Positions 63,743 to 64,000 of a DNA stretch of 64,000 bases are shown here, piece after piece. The notes under the pieces are model-generated. The model was not told the DNA's origin. It did not search any database and saw only the letters and a program-made list of their open reading frames with translations. This stretch comes from an uncultured Alphaproteobacteria bacterium (GTDB lineage: Bacteria; Pseudomonadota; Alphaproteobacteria; Rhodobacterales; Rhodobacteraceae), in NCBI GenBank assembly GCA_902586885.1, contig CACIJG010000005.1, forward strand, positions 28,429 through 92,428, in the 5' to 3' direction. The position numbers and the translations under genes are program-made. The stretch's first letter is position 1. Every line of letters begins with the position of its first letter.

Positions 63743-64000
63743 CTATTCTGAGCATTTACTAAAATCTGCCCTGACTTTGGAAATTAAAAACCCTTCCTTA
63801 TCTTTAACTAATTGGACAGTTGACCAACCTGTATCCGTGTTAAAAATCATATTGGAGCAGTTAGACTTCTCCCAATTTTTTTGATTAGTTTCCTGAAAAT
63901 TAGCTTTGAAATCTTCCTTTTGAAAATTGGTGTGCTTTTTTTCAGTTATTAAAGTTTTTTTTTCACAATCAACAGATATTCGTACAACTGAAAATTCGCC
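63743..64000 (-). CDS. Unknown protein, C-terminal part (partial at right edge)
   Basis: An open minus-strand frame runs from the right edge to a TAG at 63743, giving 85 C-terminal residues. It contains three Cys (VDCEKK, SNCSNM, SKCSE) and segments such as GWSTVQLVKDKEGF. Its length without stops, in AT-rich DNA, supports real coding. Cysteine pairs suggest a secreted or periplasmic protein (inference). No family was recognised and the start lies outside the window. Confidence 0.6.
   Translation of the reverse strand, partial: GEFSVVRISVDCEKKTLITEKKHTNFQKEDFKANFQETNQKNWEKSNCSNMIFNTDTGWSTVQLVKDKEGFLISKVRADFSKCSE

Noticed and set aside
1..64000. tRNA, rRNA, CRISPR, prophage or insertion sequences
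   Set aside because: I looked for cloverleaf-like stretches, regular direct repeats, and transposase or integrase motifs in gaps and frames and found none that hold up.

Overview
The window is AT-rich, densely coded chromosomal DNA from what looks like a free-living marine alphaproteobacterium. The gene order ruvC-ruvA-ruvB-ybgC-tolQ-tolR-tolA-tolB-pal-cpoB-tilS-ftsH, the hisS-hisZ-hisG cluster, a long-form HisRS and a DUF1489 protein are typical of Alphaproteobacteria. A DmdA-type DMSP demethylase, a TRAP transporter and a peptide-type ABC importer suggest a low-GC marine lineage (SAR116- or AEGEAN-169-like). That placement is inference, because there is no rRNA here to settle it. I see no rRNA, tRNA, CRISPR array, transposase, phage gene or integrase.

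Layout. 1-4065 (minus): dipeptide/oligopeptide ABC importer, cut at the left edge inside the first ATPase. 4253-10850 (plus): tight five-gene run of amidohydrolase, CobW-type GTPase, acyl-CoA carboxylase carboxyltransferase, MOSC protein and AidB-like acyl-CoA dehydrogenase. 10858-15772 (minus): cupin, TRAP transporter (dctP-Q-M), cyclase-family hydrolase and OsmC protein, apparently one uptake and catabolism operon. 15884-19110: selU and a flavoprotein-SelD fusion facing each other, which together would make 2-selenouridine in tRNA. 19199-23486: an MFS transporter, then a minus-strand group of alpha/beta hydrolase, NADP oxidoreductase and methyltransferase. 23607-27515 (plus): acyl-CoA dehydrogenase, CaiB-type CoA transferase, nitroreductase and MeaB GTPase. 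27499-29576 (minus): aroQ followed by a cobalt-type nitrile hydratase (alpha, beta, accessory). 29684-32172 (plus): dmdA and rimO.

32169-45118 (minus) is a housekeeping block: ftsH, tilS, the complete Tol-Pal envelope system, ruvBAC, prmA, msrA and rpsD. DUF1489 lies on the plus strand at 45235. 45689-52462 (minus) carries hisG, hisZ, hisS and dnaE. From 52518 to the right edge the content is mixed accessory genes: thioesterase, small lipoprotein, M20 peptidase, DMT transporter, DUF3833 lipoprotein, a degenerate PCuAC-like protein, aldehyde dehydrogenase, VOC protein, outer-membrane barrel, a DUF2000 pair, cupin and SDR, a SABATH-type carboxyl methyltransferase, and an unknown protein cut at the right edge.

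As a whole the window reads as a scavenging heterotroph. It imports peptides and organic acids, processes acyl-CoAs, nitriles/amides and DMSP, and carries a selenium tRNA-modification branch. The less ordinary parts are the aroQ-nitrile hydratase operon beside dmdA, the amidohydrolase-CobW-carboxyltransferase operon, the SABATH methyltransferase, and the PCuAC-like protein that has lost its copper ligands. No gene cluster here is certainly a new system. The operons named are the best candidates, and their substrates cannot be read from sequence alone.
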